Source: an uncultured Streptococcus sp. | GTDB taxonomy: Bacteria > Bacillota > Bacilli > Lactobacillales > Streptococcaceae | NCBI RefSeq assembly: GCF_943912555.1 | Contig: NZ_CALTUR010000078.1 | Location: 1 to 8,962, forward strand | Direction: 5' to 3' | Length of the DNA: 8,962 bases | Part shown: positions 1-5,815 of the stretch, one piece after another | How positions within the stretch are numbered: the first letter of the stretch is position 1 | Layout: every line of letters starts with the position of its first letter | The notes under the pieces: generated by a model | The model's database searches: none | The model's input: the letters and a program-made list of their open reading frames with translations, nothing else | Told to the model about the DNA's origin: nothing | Translations under genes and position numbers: made by a program

Positions 1-34
1 ATTTGGAAGTTTCAGTTTTTATCATTTTGAAAAT

Positions 35-63
35 AAAAAGAGAAGATAAAATTTGTCTTCTCT
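35..63 (-). terminator. Intrinsic terminator, minus strand, near left edge
   Basis: An 8-bp perfect stem (AGAGAAGA at 39-46 with TCTTCTCT at 56-63) closes a 9-base loop. Read on the minus strand it is followed at once by a U-rich run (TTTTATTTT, 38 down to 30). The plus strand has no T-run after the stem, so it works only leftward. The terminator of the tRNA unit lies upstream at 199-225, so this is either a back-up terminator or the end of an unrecognised short transcript from 64-198. Confidence 0.6.
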
Positions 64-198
64 ACATGAAAATATTGTATGGAATCAAAGCAAAAGTAAC
101 TGGCTTTACACTATTTGTAAAGATGTAATTTGATTCAAAAAGAAAAGATAGATTTAAAATGTGGGACAAATGATGGGGTAAATCAGTTATAGACAAGC
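64..198. other. Gene-free stretch between two leftward terminators
   Basis: This stretch lies between two minus-strand terminators and contains the nested inverted repeat at 82-136. I find no plausible coding frame. Promoter-like sequences are weak on both strands; the best plus-strand match is TTGATT at 130-135 with TAAAAT at 155-160, whose 19-base spacing is too long. A TGGGACAAA string at 162-170 also occurs at 8380-8387 plus one base, in the repeat after pepF. Nothing else can be assigned. Confidence 0.4.
82..136. repeat. Nested inverted repeat in the gene-free left region
   Basis: Two perfect inverted repeats are nested. The outer arms are GAATCAAA (82-89) and TTTGATTC (129-136), 8 bp. 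The inner arms are CTTTACA (104-110) and TGTAAAG (116-122), 7 bp with a 5-base loop. Transcribed from either strand this folds as a stem, an internal loop and an apical hairpin. No T-run follows, so it does not look like a terminator. It could be part of an intergenic repeat element or of a small RNA. No coding frame of note overlaps it. Confidence 0.5.
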
Positions 199-225
199 AA
201 AAAAGCCTTGTAAATCAAGGCTTTT
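199..225 (-). terminator. Intrinsic terminator after tRNA-Lys
   Basis: On the minus strand a 10-bp stem (AAAAGCCTTG with CAAGGCTTTT) closes a 5-base loop and runs into TTTTTT. It begins about 15 bases after the tRNA 3' end and is the first convincing terminator downstream of the 6S RNA promoter, so it probably ends a 6S/tRNA transcript. The plus strand also shows four T after the stem, so weak activity in the other direction is possible. Confidence 0.85.
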
Positions 226-240
226 CCTGTTGTATTTAGA

Positions 241-313
241 TGCCCCCTACAGGGATCGAACCTGTGACCCACGGATTAAGAGTCCGCTGCTCTGCCAGCT
301 GAGCTAAGGAGGC
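241..313 (-). tRNA. tRNA-Lys, anticodon CTT
   Basis: The minus strand folds as a complete 73-base cloverleaf. The acceptor arms GCCTCCT and AGGGGGC pair with one G-U, and A is the discriminator base. The D stem is GCTC/GAGC with a GG in the loop. The anticodon stem GCGGA/TCCGT encloses CTCTTAA, giving anticodon CTT, which reads AAG lysine codons. The T stem ACAGG/CCTGT has the loop TTCGATC. The CCA end is not encoded (the next bases are TCT), so it must be added by nucleotidyltransferase. The 6S RNA ends only about 5-10 bases upstream and no separate tRNA promoter is visible, so cotranscription with 6S RNA and release by RNase P is likely (inference). The terminator at 199-225 follows. Confidence 0.95.
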
Positions 314-317
314 AAAG

Positions 318-514
318 AAAAAAGCTGTATTGGTGCCGAAACTTCACGGTTTGTATTGAACCCGCGCAATTAAGCAGGTGGGCAACTCGCTCTAACTGAA
401 GCTGTTTCCGTGTGAGACGGCCTACATGCTGTTAGAAGACTTTTGTTTCCCTAATAATACAAAAAATAGTCGGTCAACACTTAAGTGTGAAGTCGTACAC
501 CACAGCGTTTCTAT
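318..514 (-). ncRNA. ssrS: 6S RNA
   Basis: 6S RNA binds the housekeeping-sigma RNA polymerase by mimicking an open promoter and lowers transcription when growth slows. The minus-strand sequence shows the expected long rod. The closing stem pairs GCTGT (506-502) with ACAGC (328-324) and GGTG (501-498) with CACC (335-332). Next, ACTTCAC (493-487) pairs with GTGAAGT (347-341), and GTGTTGA (480-474) with TCAATAC (359-353, one G-U). After a largely unpaired region that would be the central bubble, CTAAC (435-431) pairs with GTTAG (396-392), and a small hairpin CCGT/ACGG (420-408) caps the rod. The length of about 190-200 nt fits the family. A clear promoter lies just upstream. Bacillus subtilis bsrA also lies near a rarA homologue, which supports the call. 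The 5' end is set by the promoter (about 514). The 3' end is placed at the TTTTTT after the closing stem (323-318) and is less certain. Confidence 0.85.
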
Positions 515-520
515 GTTTAT

Positions 521-548
521 ATAATACCACTTTTTCAAAAAAAATCAA
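521..548 (-). promoter_or_regulatory. Promoter of 6S RNA
   Basis: On the minus strand the -35 element TTGATT (548-543) is separated by 16 bases from the -10 element TATTAT (526-521). The -10 is preceded by TGG, making it an extended -10 (TGn). This predicts a start near 514, just before the 5' arm of the 6S closing stem. The promoter lies in the 60-odd bases after the rarA stop codon. An AT-rich inverted repeat (532-542 with 562-572) spans the -35 region. Confidence 0.75.
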
Positions 549-577
549 GAGGAAAGTGCAATTTTTTGAAAAGGATT

Positions 578-1849
578 TCAGATTTTTCGCAAACGGTCGA
601 TAGCTTCCTTTCTTTGAGCCAAAGCCCGTTCATATTTACCAGTGTCTTCTGCTTGGAAATAGTGATGATTGCGAATTTTTTCTGGCAGATAGTCTTGTTT
701 AACCCAATTTCCAGGAAAGTTGTGTGGATAGAGATAGTCTTGGGCATTTCCCAGTTCCTTGCTTCCGCTGTAGTGGCCATCACGCAGGTGGCGCGGAATA
801 GGCAAGTGACCTGATGTTTTGAGGTCGGCAAGTGCCTTATCCATAGCCACATAGGCCGAGTTGGATTTTGGAGAAAGTGCCAAATCAATCACGACATTGG
901 CAATGAGAATGCGAGCTTCGGGGAAACCAATCTTCTGGGCGGCATCCAGAGCAGTCACGGTGTGAATTTGGGCTTCAGGATTGGCCAAGCCGATATCTTC
1001 ATAGGCGATAACGGTCAAGCGACGTGCGAGACTAGGCAAATCACCTGCCTCAATCAAGCGGGCTGCGTAGTGGAGGCTGGCATCCACATCCGAGCCACGG
1101 ATGGACTTTTGCAGGGCAGATAGAACATCATAGTGACCGTCTCCATCCTTGTCCATAGTGATGTAGCTTCTCTGAAGACTATTTTCCATGATGTCTAGAG
1201 TGATATGGCGAATGCCCTTATCATTCTCAGGGGTAGAAAGAACAGCCAAATCCAGTGAGTTAAAGGCAGAGCGAAGGTCTCCGTTTGTAGAGGTGGCAAT
1301 GAAGTCCAGCGCATCCTCATCTAGTTCTACTGGAAAATCAAAACCACGTTCAGGGTTATTTAGAGCTATCTGAAGAGCCTCTTTGACTTCTTGGTTAGAC
1401 AGAGGTTCCAACTCAAAAATTTGAACGCGACTGCGAATGGCAGGAGTGACAGAGAAGAAAGGATTTTCAGTTGTAGCGCCAATCATGATGACCAGTCCAC
1501 TTTCCAAGAGAGGCAAGAGGAAGTCTTGCTTGGTTTTATCTAGTCTATGAATCTCGTCAAGGAGTAGTACAAGTCCACCTGAAAATTTAGCCTCTTCCGC
1601 AATTTCTTGCAGTCGCTTTTTACTATCAACTGTCGCATTGAAAGTTCGAAAGGCATACTTAGTAGTCCCAGCGATGGCTGAAGCAATACTGGTCTTGCCG
1701 ATTCCAGGAGGTCCATATAGAATCATGGAGGACAGGCGGTTGGCTTCCACCATGCGACGGATGATTTTTCCTTGTCCGACCAGATGTTCCTGACCGATGA
1801 CCTGATCGATGGTTTTAGGGCGCATGCGAAGTGCGAGATTGTCTGGCAT
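578..1849 (-). CDS. rarA: Replication-associated recombination protein A, AAA+ ATPase
   Basis: RarA (MgsA, the bacterial relative of WRNIP1/Mgs1) is a tetrameric cytoplasmic AAA+ ATPase, related to clamp-loader subunits and RuvB, that acts at stalled replication forks and DNA ends. The 423 residues match the family length. The AAA+ core has Walker A GPPGIGKT (46-53), Walker B LLLDEIH (95-101), sensor 1 ATTEN (125-129), a probable arginine finger in AIRSR (137-141) and sensor 2 in GDLRSAFN (190-197). The C-terminal oligomerisation domain shows RGSDVDASLHYAARL (251-265), ALSPKSNSAY (324-333) and PHNFPGNWVKQDYLP (375-389), all typical of RarA. The ATG start has an AAAGGA ribosome binding site about 8 bases upstream, and the sequence begins at the conserved LALRMRP segment. 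The gene is divergent from the DUF3013 operon. No clear terminator follows, so read-through into 6S RNA is possible. The frame is intact. Confidence 0.96.
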   Translation of the reverse strand: MPDNLALRMRPKTIDQVIGQEHLVGQGKIIRRMVEANRLSSMILYGPPGIGKTSIASAIAGTTKYAFRTFNATVDSKKRLQEIAEEAKFSGGLVLLLDEIHRLDKTKQDFLLPLLESGLVIMIGATTENPFFSVTPAIRSRVQIFELEPLSNQEVKEALQIALNNPERGFDFPVELDEDALDFIATSTNGDLRSAFNSLDLAVLSTPENDKGIRHITLDIMENSLQRSYITMDKDGDGHYDVLSALQKSIRGSDVDASLHYAARLIEAGDLPSLARRLTVIAYEDIGLANPEAQIHTVTALDAAQKIGFPEARILIANVVIDLALSPKSNSAYVAMDKALADLKTSGHLPIPRHLRDGHYSGSKELGNAQDYLYPHNFPGNWVKQDYLPEKIRNHHYFQAEDTGKYERALAQRKEAIDRLRKI

Positions 1850-1886
1850 AGCAGTCCTTTCTAACGTGGATTTTCTGATGTATATG

Positions 1887-1895
1887 TGGTAAGAT
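1887..1895 (+). promoter_or_regulatory. Extended -10 promoter of the DUF3013-pepF operon
   Basis: TGGTAAGAT is a TGn-extended -10 with hexamer TAAGAT (1890-1895). The -35 region is poor. The predicted start is near 1902, leaving a leader of about 62 bases. It is the only reasonable promoter seen before the seven collinear plus-strand genes, though weaker internal promoters cannot be excluded. Confidence 0.5.
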
Positions 1896-1905
1896 GGTAG
1901 TATCT

Positions 1906-1914
1906 ATTTTAGCA
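1906..1914 (-). promoter_or_regulatory. Extended -10 promoter of rarA
   Basis: On the minus strand TGCTAAAAT (1914-1906) is an extended -10 element with a 5/6 TATAAT match. No good -35 is visible at 16-18 bases, which is common for TGn promoters. The predicted start is near 1899, giving a leader of about 50 bases before the rarA ATG. The site overlaps the footprint of the opposing promoter at 1887-1895. Confidence 0.6.
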
Positions 1915-1919
1915 TATTT

Positions 1920-1948
1920 CCGAGCAATCGGGGCGATTAAAGAGTCGC
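1920..1948 (+). promoter_or_regulatory. Small hairpins in the 5' leader of the DUF3013 operon
   Basis: The leader can form CCGA-GCAA-TCGG (1920-1931), a 4-bp stem with a GNRA-type tetraloop, followed by GCGA/TCGC (1933-1936 with 1945-1948, 8-base loop). An alternative stem AATCG/CGATT (1926-1930 with 1934-1938, loop GGG) excludes both. All end before the ribosome binding site AGAGGA (1955-1960). The stems are short, and a regulatory role is only a possibility. Confidence 0.25.
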
Positions 1949-1964
1949 ATAGAAAGAGGACAAA

Positions 1965-2435
1965 ATGGCAACATACGGATTTTTAGATGTTTTAGAGGAA
2001 GAGTTGGAGAAGAATTTTCCCTTTGACTTTGAGATTAGTTGGGACAAGCGTAACCACGCGGTTGAAGTGAGTTTTCTATTGGAAGCGCAAAACGCTGCAG
2101 GTGTGGAGATGGTAGATGAAGACGGAGAGGTTTCGTCAGACGATATCCTCTTTGAGGAAACAGTCCTTTTTTATAATCCTGCCAAGTCAACAGTTAATGC
2201 AGAAGACTATCTGACTGTCATCCCTTACCTGCCTAAAAAAGGATTTTCTCGTGAGTTTCTAGCTTATTTTGCGCTTTTCCTTAAAGATACTGCTGAGGTT
2301 GGACTAGATGCCCTTATGGACTTTTTGGAAGACCCAGAAGCAGAAGAATTCGTCATGGAATGGAACCAAGAAGTCTTTGAAGAAGGAAAAGTAGGCTTGG
2401 AAGAGGGAGAGTTTTATCCTTATCCGAGATACTAG
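1965..2435 (+). CDS. DUF3013 family protein
   Basis: This 156-residue soluble protein matches the DUF3013 family, which as far as I know is confined to Lactobacillales and has no established function. It starts with MATYGFLDVLEEELEKNFPF and is strongly acidic, with clusters such as VDEDGEVSSDD (about 50-60) and a C-terminal stretch rich in Glu and aromatic residues ending PYPRY. No signal peptide, membrane segment or catalytic motif can be seen. The ATG at 1965 has AGAGGA four bases upstream. It is the first gene of the plus-strand operon, with the M50-like gene starting 18 bases after its stop, so a housekeeping role linked to that operon is possible but unproven. Family call is confident, function unknown. 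Confidence 0.85.
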   Translation: MATYGFLDVLEEELEKNFPFDFEISWDKRNHAVEVSFLLEAQNAAGVEMVDEDGEVSSDDILFEETVLFYNPAKSTVNAEDYLTVIPYLPKKGFSREFLAYFALFLKDTAEVGLDALMDFLEDPEAEEFVMEWNQEVFEEGKVGLEEGEFYPYPRY

Positions 2436-2453
2436 GGATTATTGGGAGAGTTT

Positions 2454-3521
2454 ATGAAAAAAATTGTGACGTATTTGATTCAGACAGTGTCTGTTCTTGT
2501 GATGATGCTAGCTTTTGCTTGTGGCACCATCGCATTTGCAGAGTTGGGGTATTCCGCAGTTTTAGTCTTTACTTTTGGTTATGCCTTCGCTCTTCTAAGT
2601 ATGTATTTAATCCTTATTCTTCATGAGCTTGGTCATGCATTTTGTGGTTATCTGACAGGCTATCGTCTGGTGGCTTTTGGATTAGGGAACTTTCTTGTAA
2701 CCAAAAAGTCAGGAAGGCTTCATCTTAGTCGAACAGCAGTTATAAAAAATGTTGGTGCTCAGTATATTGGTTTAAAAGAGAATGAAAGTGATCAAAGAAT
2801 CATCTTGATGCTTTTAGGAGGCTTGATAGTTCACCTTTGCTTGATATTATTGGCAACACTTTTTGGTTTTTTGACAACAAACTGGTATTTTGCAGGCACT
2901 TGGATTTTTCTTAATTTGTCTTTCTTCCTAAATAACATTTTGCCAGTCGGCATCACCGATGGCGCAAAAATTTGGGAATTGCTACAACACCCTGAAAATA
3001 CAAAATACGCCTACCTGATGTTGAGGCATTCTGCCCAGACCTTGCTAGCTTCTCAAGAATATGATTTAAAAGATTTTGTCATGTCTGTTGATGAGGATGT
3101 GAGAGGGAGTTTTGCAGAAAGTGTTCAGACTCTTCAGGGGTTGGTATTCATATTGGATGATAATATAGAGCTTGCAAAGCAACAGTTGCAGTCTGTGCTA
3201 GAGAAAACAGATAATCCAATGTCTAAAACTAGTTCTCAATTATACCTTCTTCAAGTTGCTCTGATGGAAGGAGATAATAAGAAAGCGGAAGAATATGCAA
3301 GTATTAGAGGGGTCAAATCCTTTTTATCTATAAAAACAGCAGATATGCAGGTCATTCAAGCTTGGTATCAATTTAAGGTAAAGAAAGATGTAGTTCAAAC
3401 TCACAAGGCTATGAAGATTGCTAGACGTAAAATGAATAGCAGTCGGATGTTACGGGATGAGAAAATCTATTATCAAAACTGGTTAGCCGAGCTGGAAAAG
3501 GAATTAACCGAAGGAGTCTAA
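2454..3521 (+). CDS. M50-like membrane metallopeptidase with TPR-like C-terminal half
   Basis: This is a membrane protein of 355 residues from the ATG at 2454, which has GGGAG five bases upstream. An in-frame TTG at 2442 would add four residues and is less likely. HELGH (57-61), inside the second hydrophobic segment, is the HExxH zinc motif, and NILPVGITDG (161-170) matches the second M50 motif NxxPxxxxDG that supplies the third ligand. Together they suggest a site-2-protease-like intramembrane metalloprotease. Hydrophobic segments lie at about 1-25, 33-58, 115-140 and 142-165. The remaining 190 residues are hydrophilic, helical and TPR-like (for example LLQVALMEGDNKKAEEY, about 265-281), and would face the cytosol. 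The substrate is unknown. M50-like proteins in this group also include bacteriocin-immunity-type (CPBP-unrelated) and sporulation-type proteases, and I cannot place this one further. The next gene starts one base after its stop. Confidence 0.7.
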   Translation: MKKIVTYLIQTVSVLVMMLAFACGTIAFAELGYSAVLVFTFGYAFALLSMYLILILHELGHAFCGYLTGYRLVAFGLGNFLVTKKSGRLHLSRTAVIKNVGAQYIGLKENESDQRIILMLLGGLIVHLCLILLATLFGFLTTNWYFAGTWIFLNLSFFLNNILPVGITDGAKIWELLQHPENTKYAYLMLRHSAQTLLASQEYDLKDFVMSVDEDVRGSFAESVQTLQGLVFILDDNIELAKQQLQSVLEKTDNPMSKTSSQLYLLQVALMEGDNKKAEEYASIRGVKSFLSIKTADMQVIQAWYQFKVKKDVVQTHKAMKIARRKMNSSRMLRDEKIYYQNWLAELEKELTEGV

Positions 3522-3522
3522 T

Positions 3523-3951
3523 ATGGAAATAGAAATTTCTGATTTCACGGGCTGTAAGATTGCTTTATTTTGTGGGGATAAGCTCTTGACTATCTTACGC
3601 GATGATAAGGCAAGCATTCCCTGGCCCAATATGTGGGAACTGCCAGGTGGTGGACGTGAAGGCGATGAAAGTCCTTTTGAGTGCGTGGCGCGTGAAGTTT
3701 ATGAAGAACTGGGAATTCATCTGACTGAGGATTGTCTGCTTTGGAGTAAGGTTTATCCAAGTATGCTTTTTGCGGATAAACAATCTGTATTTCTAGTCGG
3801 TCAGTTAACACAGAACCAGTTTGACAATATTGTATTTGGAGATGAAGGGCAGGGCTATCAGCTCATGAATGTCGAGGAATTTCTTAGCTCAGATAAGGTC
3901 GTGCCCCAGTTGCAGGATAGAGTGAGGGATTATTTGGAGGAAGTTCGATAA
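3523..3951 (+). CDS. Nudix hydrolase
   Basis: The 142-residue protein carries a complete Nudix box, G(x5)E(x7)REVYEELGI at residues 43-65, including the REUxEE metal-binding helix, so it should be an active Mg2+-dependent pyrophosphohydrolase of nucleoside-diphosphate-linked compounds. The preceding MWELPGGG (38-45) is typical of MutT/ADP-ribose-type members. The exact substrate cannot be read from the sequence, so no mutT symbol is given. The ATG lies one base after the stop of the M50-like gene, and its ribosome binding site AAGGAG sits inside that gene's last codons, which suggests translational coupling. Its stop TAA directly abuts the ATG of the GIY-YIG gene. It is cytoplasmic, with no added domains and no frameshift. 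Confidence 0.9.
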   Translation: MEIEISDFTGCKIALFCGDKLLTILRDDKASIPWPNMWELPGGGREGDESPFECVAREVYEELGIHLTEDCLLWSKVYPSMLFADKQSVFLVGQLTQNQFDNIVFGDEGQGYQLMNVEEFLSSDKVVPQLQDRVRDYLEEVR

Positions 3952-4848
3952 ATGGAAAAGCGTAGCAAAAATATCAATATGTTTCTCATGGATGGTGAAG
4001 TGACTGGAAAAATCAAATGTACTTTGTCAAATTGGATGGGAGTGATTTACAAAATACCTCGTATTCAGTTGGGAGATTTGAAGTCTCGTGATGAAATGAA
4101 ACAAAGTGGTATTTATTTCTTATTTGGTCGAGATGAAGATAAACAGAAAGATGTGACCTATATTGGTCAGGCGACAACTCGGAAAAATGGTGAAGGGGTA
4201 TTGTTGCGAATTCAAGAGCATACCCGCGATACTCACGCAGATTATTTTAATGATGTCATCATTCTAACAACTCAAAATAATTCTTTTGGTCCAACAGAAA
4301 TTAGCTATTTGGAAAATAAATTTACTCAACTTGCTAAAGAAGCTGGTCGTTACATTGTGAAAAATGGGAATGTTCCAAATCCTGATAATGTAACTGAGGA
4401 AAAGGAATCTGAATTGGATGAAATTATTGAAAATACGCTAATGATTATCGGAACTTTAGGTTATCGTGTTTTTGTTCCAATGACAAAGAAAGTTAGTCAA
4501 GATTTGACTGATAATCATTCAACTTATCTTTATTTAAAGCGTAAAACTAAGAAATCTAACAAAGTAATAGAAGCAACTTGTGAACGGACAACTGAAGGTT
4601 TTGTTGTTTTAGAAGGAAGTCAAGTAGAAGTCATGGATTCTCCAAACCTTCCAGCAAGTTTAAAAGAAATGCGTCAGAATTTAATAGCTTCGCAGGTTAT
4701 TCAAGATGGAGTGTTAAAAGAAAAACAACTCTTTTCTAGCCCTTCTTATGCAGCCGCTTTTTTGCTGGGTATGCAAACGAACGGTCGAACTGATTGGAAA
4801 AATAGGGATGGAAGAACTTTAAAAGAATTAGAAGAATTAATAGATTGA
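3952..4848 (+). CDS. GIY-YIG nuclease-fold protein with C-terminal DUF4357-like domain
   Basis: The 298-residue protein has the GIY-YIG core: SGIYF (52-56) and TYIGQ (69-73), then an arginine and histidine in LLRIQEH (84-90) and a glutamate in YLENKF (119-124). These match the residues used for metal-dependent phosphodiester cleavage in UvrC and I-TevI, so the fold is probably active on nucleic acid. The C-terminal part (about 205-297) fits DUF4357: EGFVVLEGSQ (215-224), then SPSYAAAFLLG (263-273), NGRTDWK (277-283) and GRTLKEL (287-293). This domain pairing occurs in scattered bacteria without a settled function. Its ATG directly follows the Nudix stop, with GGAGG 11 bases upstream. The gene is visibly richer in A+T than prmA: a hand count gives 15 G/C of 60 at 4501-4560 against 32 of 60 at 5341-5400. 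It may be an accessory insertion into the operon. Nuclease target unknown. Confidence 0.8.
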   Translation: MEKRSKNINMFLMDGEVTGKIKCTLSNWMGVIYKIPRIQLGDLKSRDEMKQSGIYFLFGRDEDKQKDVTYIGQATTRKNGEGVLLRIQEHTRDTHADYFNDVIILTTQNNSFGPTEISYLENKFTQLAKEAGRYIVKNGNVPNPDNVTEEKESELDEIIENTLMIIGTLGYRVFVPMTKKVSQDLTDNHSTYLYLKRKTKKSNKVIEATCERTTEGFVVLEGSQVEVMDSPNLPASLKEMRQNLIASQVIQDGVLKEKQLFSSPSYAAAFLLGMQTNGRTDWKNRDGRTLKELEELID

Positions 4849-4863
4849 TAAGGAAAATACATA

Positions 4864-5814
4864 ATGGAAACATGGCAAGAGTTAAAAGTTACAGTGAAGC
4901 GTGAGGGAGAGGAGTTAGTTTCTAATCTCTTGATTGAGCTGGGAGCTCAAGGAGTCGCAATAGAAGACAGCATGGACTATGTGGGAAATGTGGATCGCTT
5001 CGGTGAGATTTTCCCAGAGGTCGAGCAACAAGATGAAATCGTTGTGACCGCCTACTACCCTGATACGGTTGATATAGCAACGGTTGAGGCAAACTTGCAG
5101 TCTCGTCTCGCGGAACTAACTGATTTTATGGACTTGGGAGAGGTCAAAATGGGGACGACTGCCTTGGCTGAGGAAGACTGGGCAGACAACTGGAAGAAAT
5201 ACTATGAGCCAGCTCGTATCACTCATGATTTGACCATCGTGCCGTCTTGGACAGAATATGAGGCAACTGCTGGAGAGAAGATTATCAAGCTAGATCCTGG
5301 CATGGCTTTTGGAACTGGGACGCATCCAACCACTAAGATGAGTCTCTTTGCCTTGGAGCAGGTTCTTCGTGGTGGGGAAACAGTGCTAGATGTGGGGACT
5401 GGATCAGGCGTTCTCTCTATTGCTAGCTCGATACTTGGTGCTAAGGAAATTTTCGCCTATGACCTAGATGATGTGGCAGTTCGTGTTGCTCAGGAAAATA
5501 TTGAACTCAACCCTGGTATGGAAAATATCCATGTTGCTGCTGGAGACTTGCTTAAGGGAGTTGAGATTGAGGCAGATGTCATTGTGGCTAATATCTTGGC
5601 GGATATTCTCATTCATCTGACAGATGATGCTTATCGATTGGTCAAGGATGAAGGCTACCTCATCATGAGTGGGATTATCAAGGACAAGTGGGACATGGTG
5701 CGCAAGTCGGCTGAGTCAGCTGGATTTTTCCTCGAAACTCACATGGTTCAAGGGGAATGGAATGCCTGTGTCTTTAAGAAAACCAAGGATATTTCCGGTG
5801 TGATTGGAGGCTAG
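4864..5814 (+). CDS. prmA: Ribosomal protein L11 methyltransferase
   Basis: PrmA uses S-adenosylmethionine to trimethylate amino groups of ribosomal protein L11. The 316 residues match the Firmicute length. The N-terminal L11-binding domain (about 1-95) leads to [12 protein letters not shown] (103-114) and to the PrmA signature [16 protein letters not shown] (142-157). The Rossmann methyltransferase core has motif [10 protein letters not shown] (174-182), the acidic residue in AYDLDD (198-203) and VANILADIL (241-249), the PrmA version of the NPPY-like loop. The ATG has AAGGAA about 8 bases upstream, 15 bases after the GIY-YIG stop. rsmE follows immediately, overlapping in its ribosome binding site. 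The prmA-rsmE pair is conserved in Firmicutes, in Bacillus after dnaK-dnaJ. Complete and ordinary. Confidence 0.96.
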   Translation: METWQELKVTVKREGEELVSNLLIELGAQGVAIEDSMDYVGNVDRFGEIFPEVEQQDEIVVTAYYPDTVDIATVEANLQSRLAELTDFMDLGEVKMGTTALAEEDWADNWKKYYEPARITHDLTIVPSWTEYEATAGEKIIKLDPGMAFGTGTHPTTKMSLFALEQVLRGGETVLDVGTGSGVLSIASSILGAKEIFAYDLDDVAVRVAQENIELNPGMENIHVAAGDLLKGVEIEADVIVANILADILIHLTDDAYRLVKDEGYLIMSGIIKDKWDMVRKSAESAGFFLETHMVQGEWNACVFKKTKDISGVIGG

Positions 5815-5815
5815 C

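Noticed and set aside
130..160. Plus-strand promoter (TTGATT with TAAAAT)
   Set aside because: The 19-base spacing is poor, there is no extended -10, and nothing downstream on the plus strand would be transcribed before the hairpin at 200-225.
314..514. T-box riboswitch or tmRNA in the region beside tRNA-Lys
   Set aside because: No T-box AGGGTGG motif, no downstream synthetase gene and no tmRNA tag frame or tRNA-like ends; the paired arms fit 6S RNA.
532..572. 11-bp inverted repeat (TTTTCAAAAAA with its complement) just after the rarA stop, as a rarA terminator
   Set aside because: The stem has only one G-C pair, the loop is 19 bases and no T-run follows on the minus strand. It overlaps the 6S promoter and is more likely AT-rich chance symmetry.
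566..814. 82-residue open frame on the plus strand, antisense to the end of rarA
   Set aside because: It lies wholly opposite rarA coding sequence plus its tail, lacks a ribosome binding site and resembles no known protein; rarA is unambiguous.
2442..2453. TTG start adding four residues to the M50-like protein
   Set aside because: The ATG at 2454 has a better spaced GGGAG site and begins with a typical MKK membrane-protein N terminus.
3523..3951. Naming the Nudix gene mutT
   Set aside because: The Nudix box is complete but nothing visible shows 8-oxo-dGTP specificity; streptococci carry several Nudix paralogues.
5804..5815. TTG start adding four residues to RsmE
   Set aside because: It would put the strong GGAGG site inside the gene and overlap prmA; the ATG at 5816 gives the normal family length.
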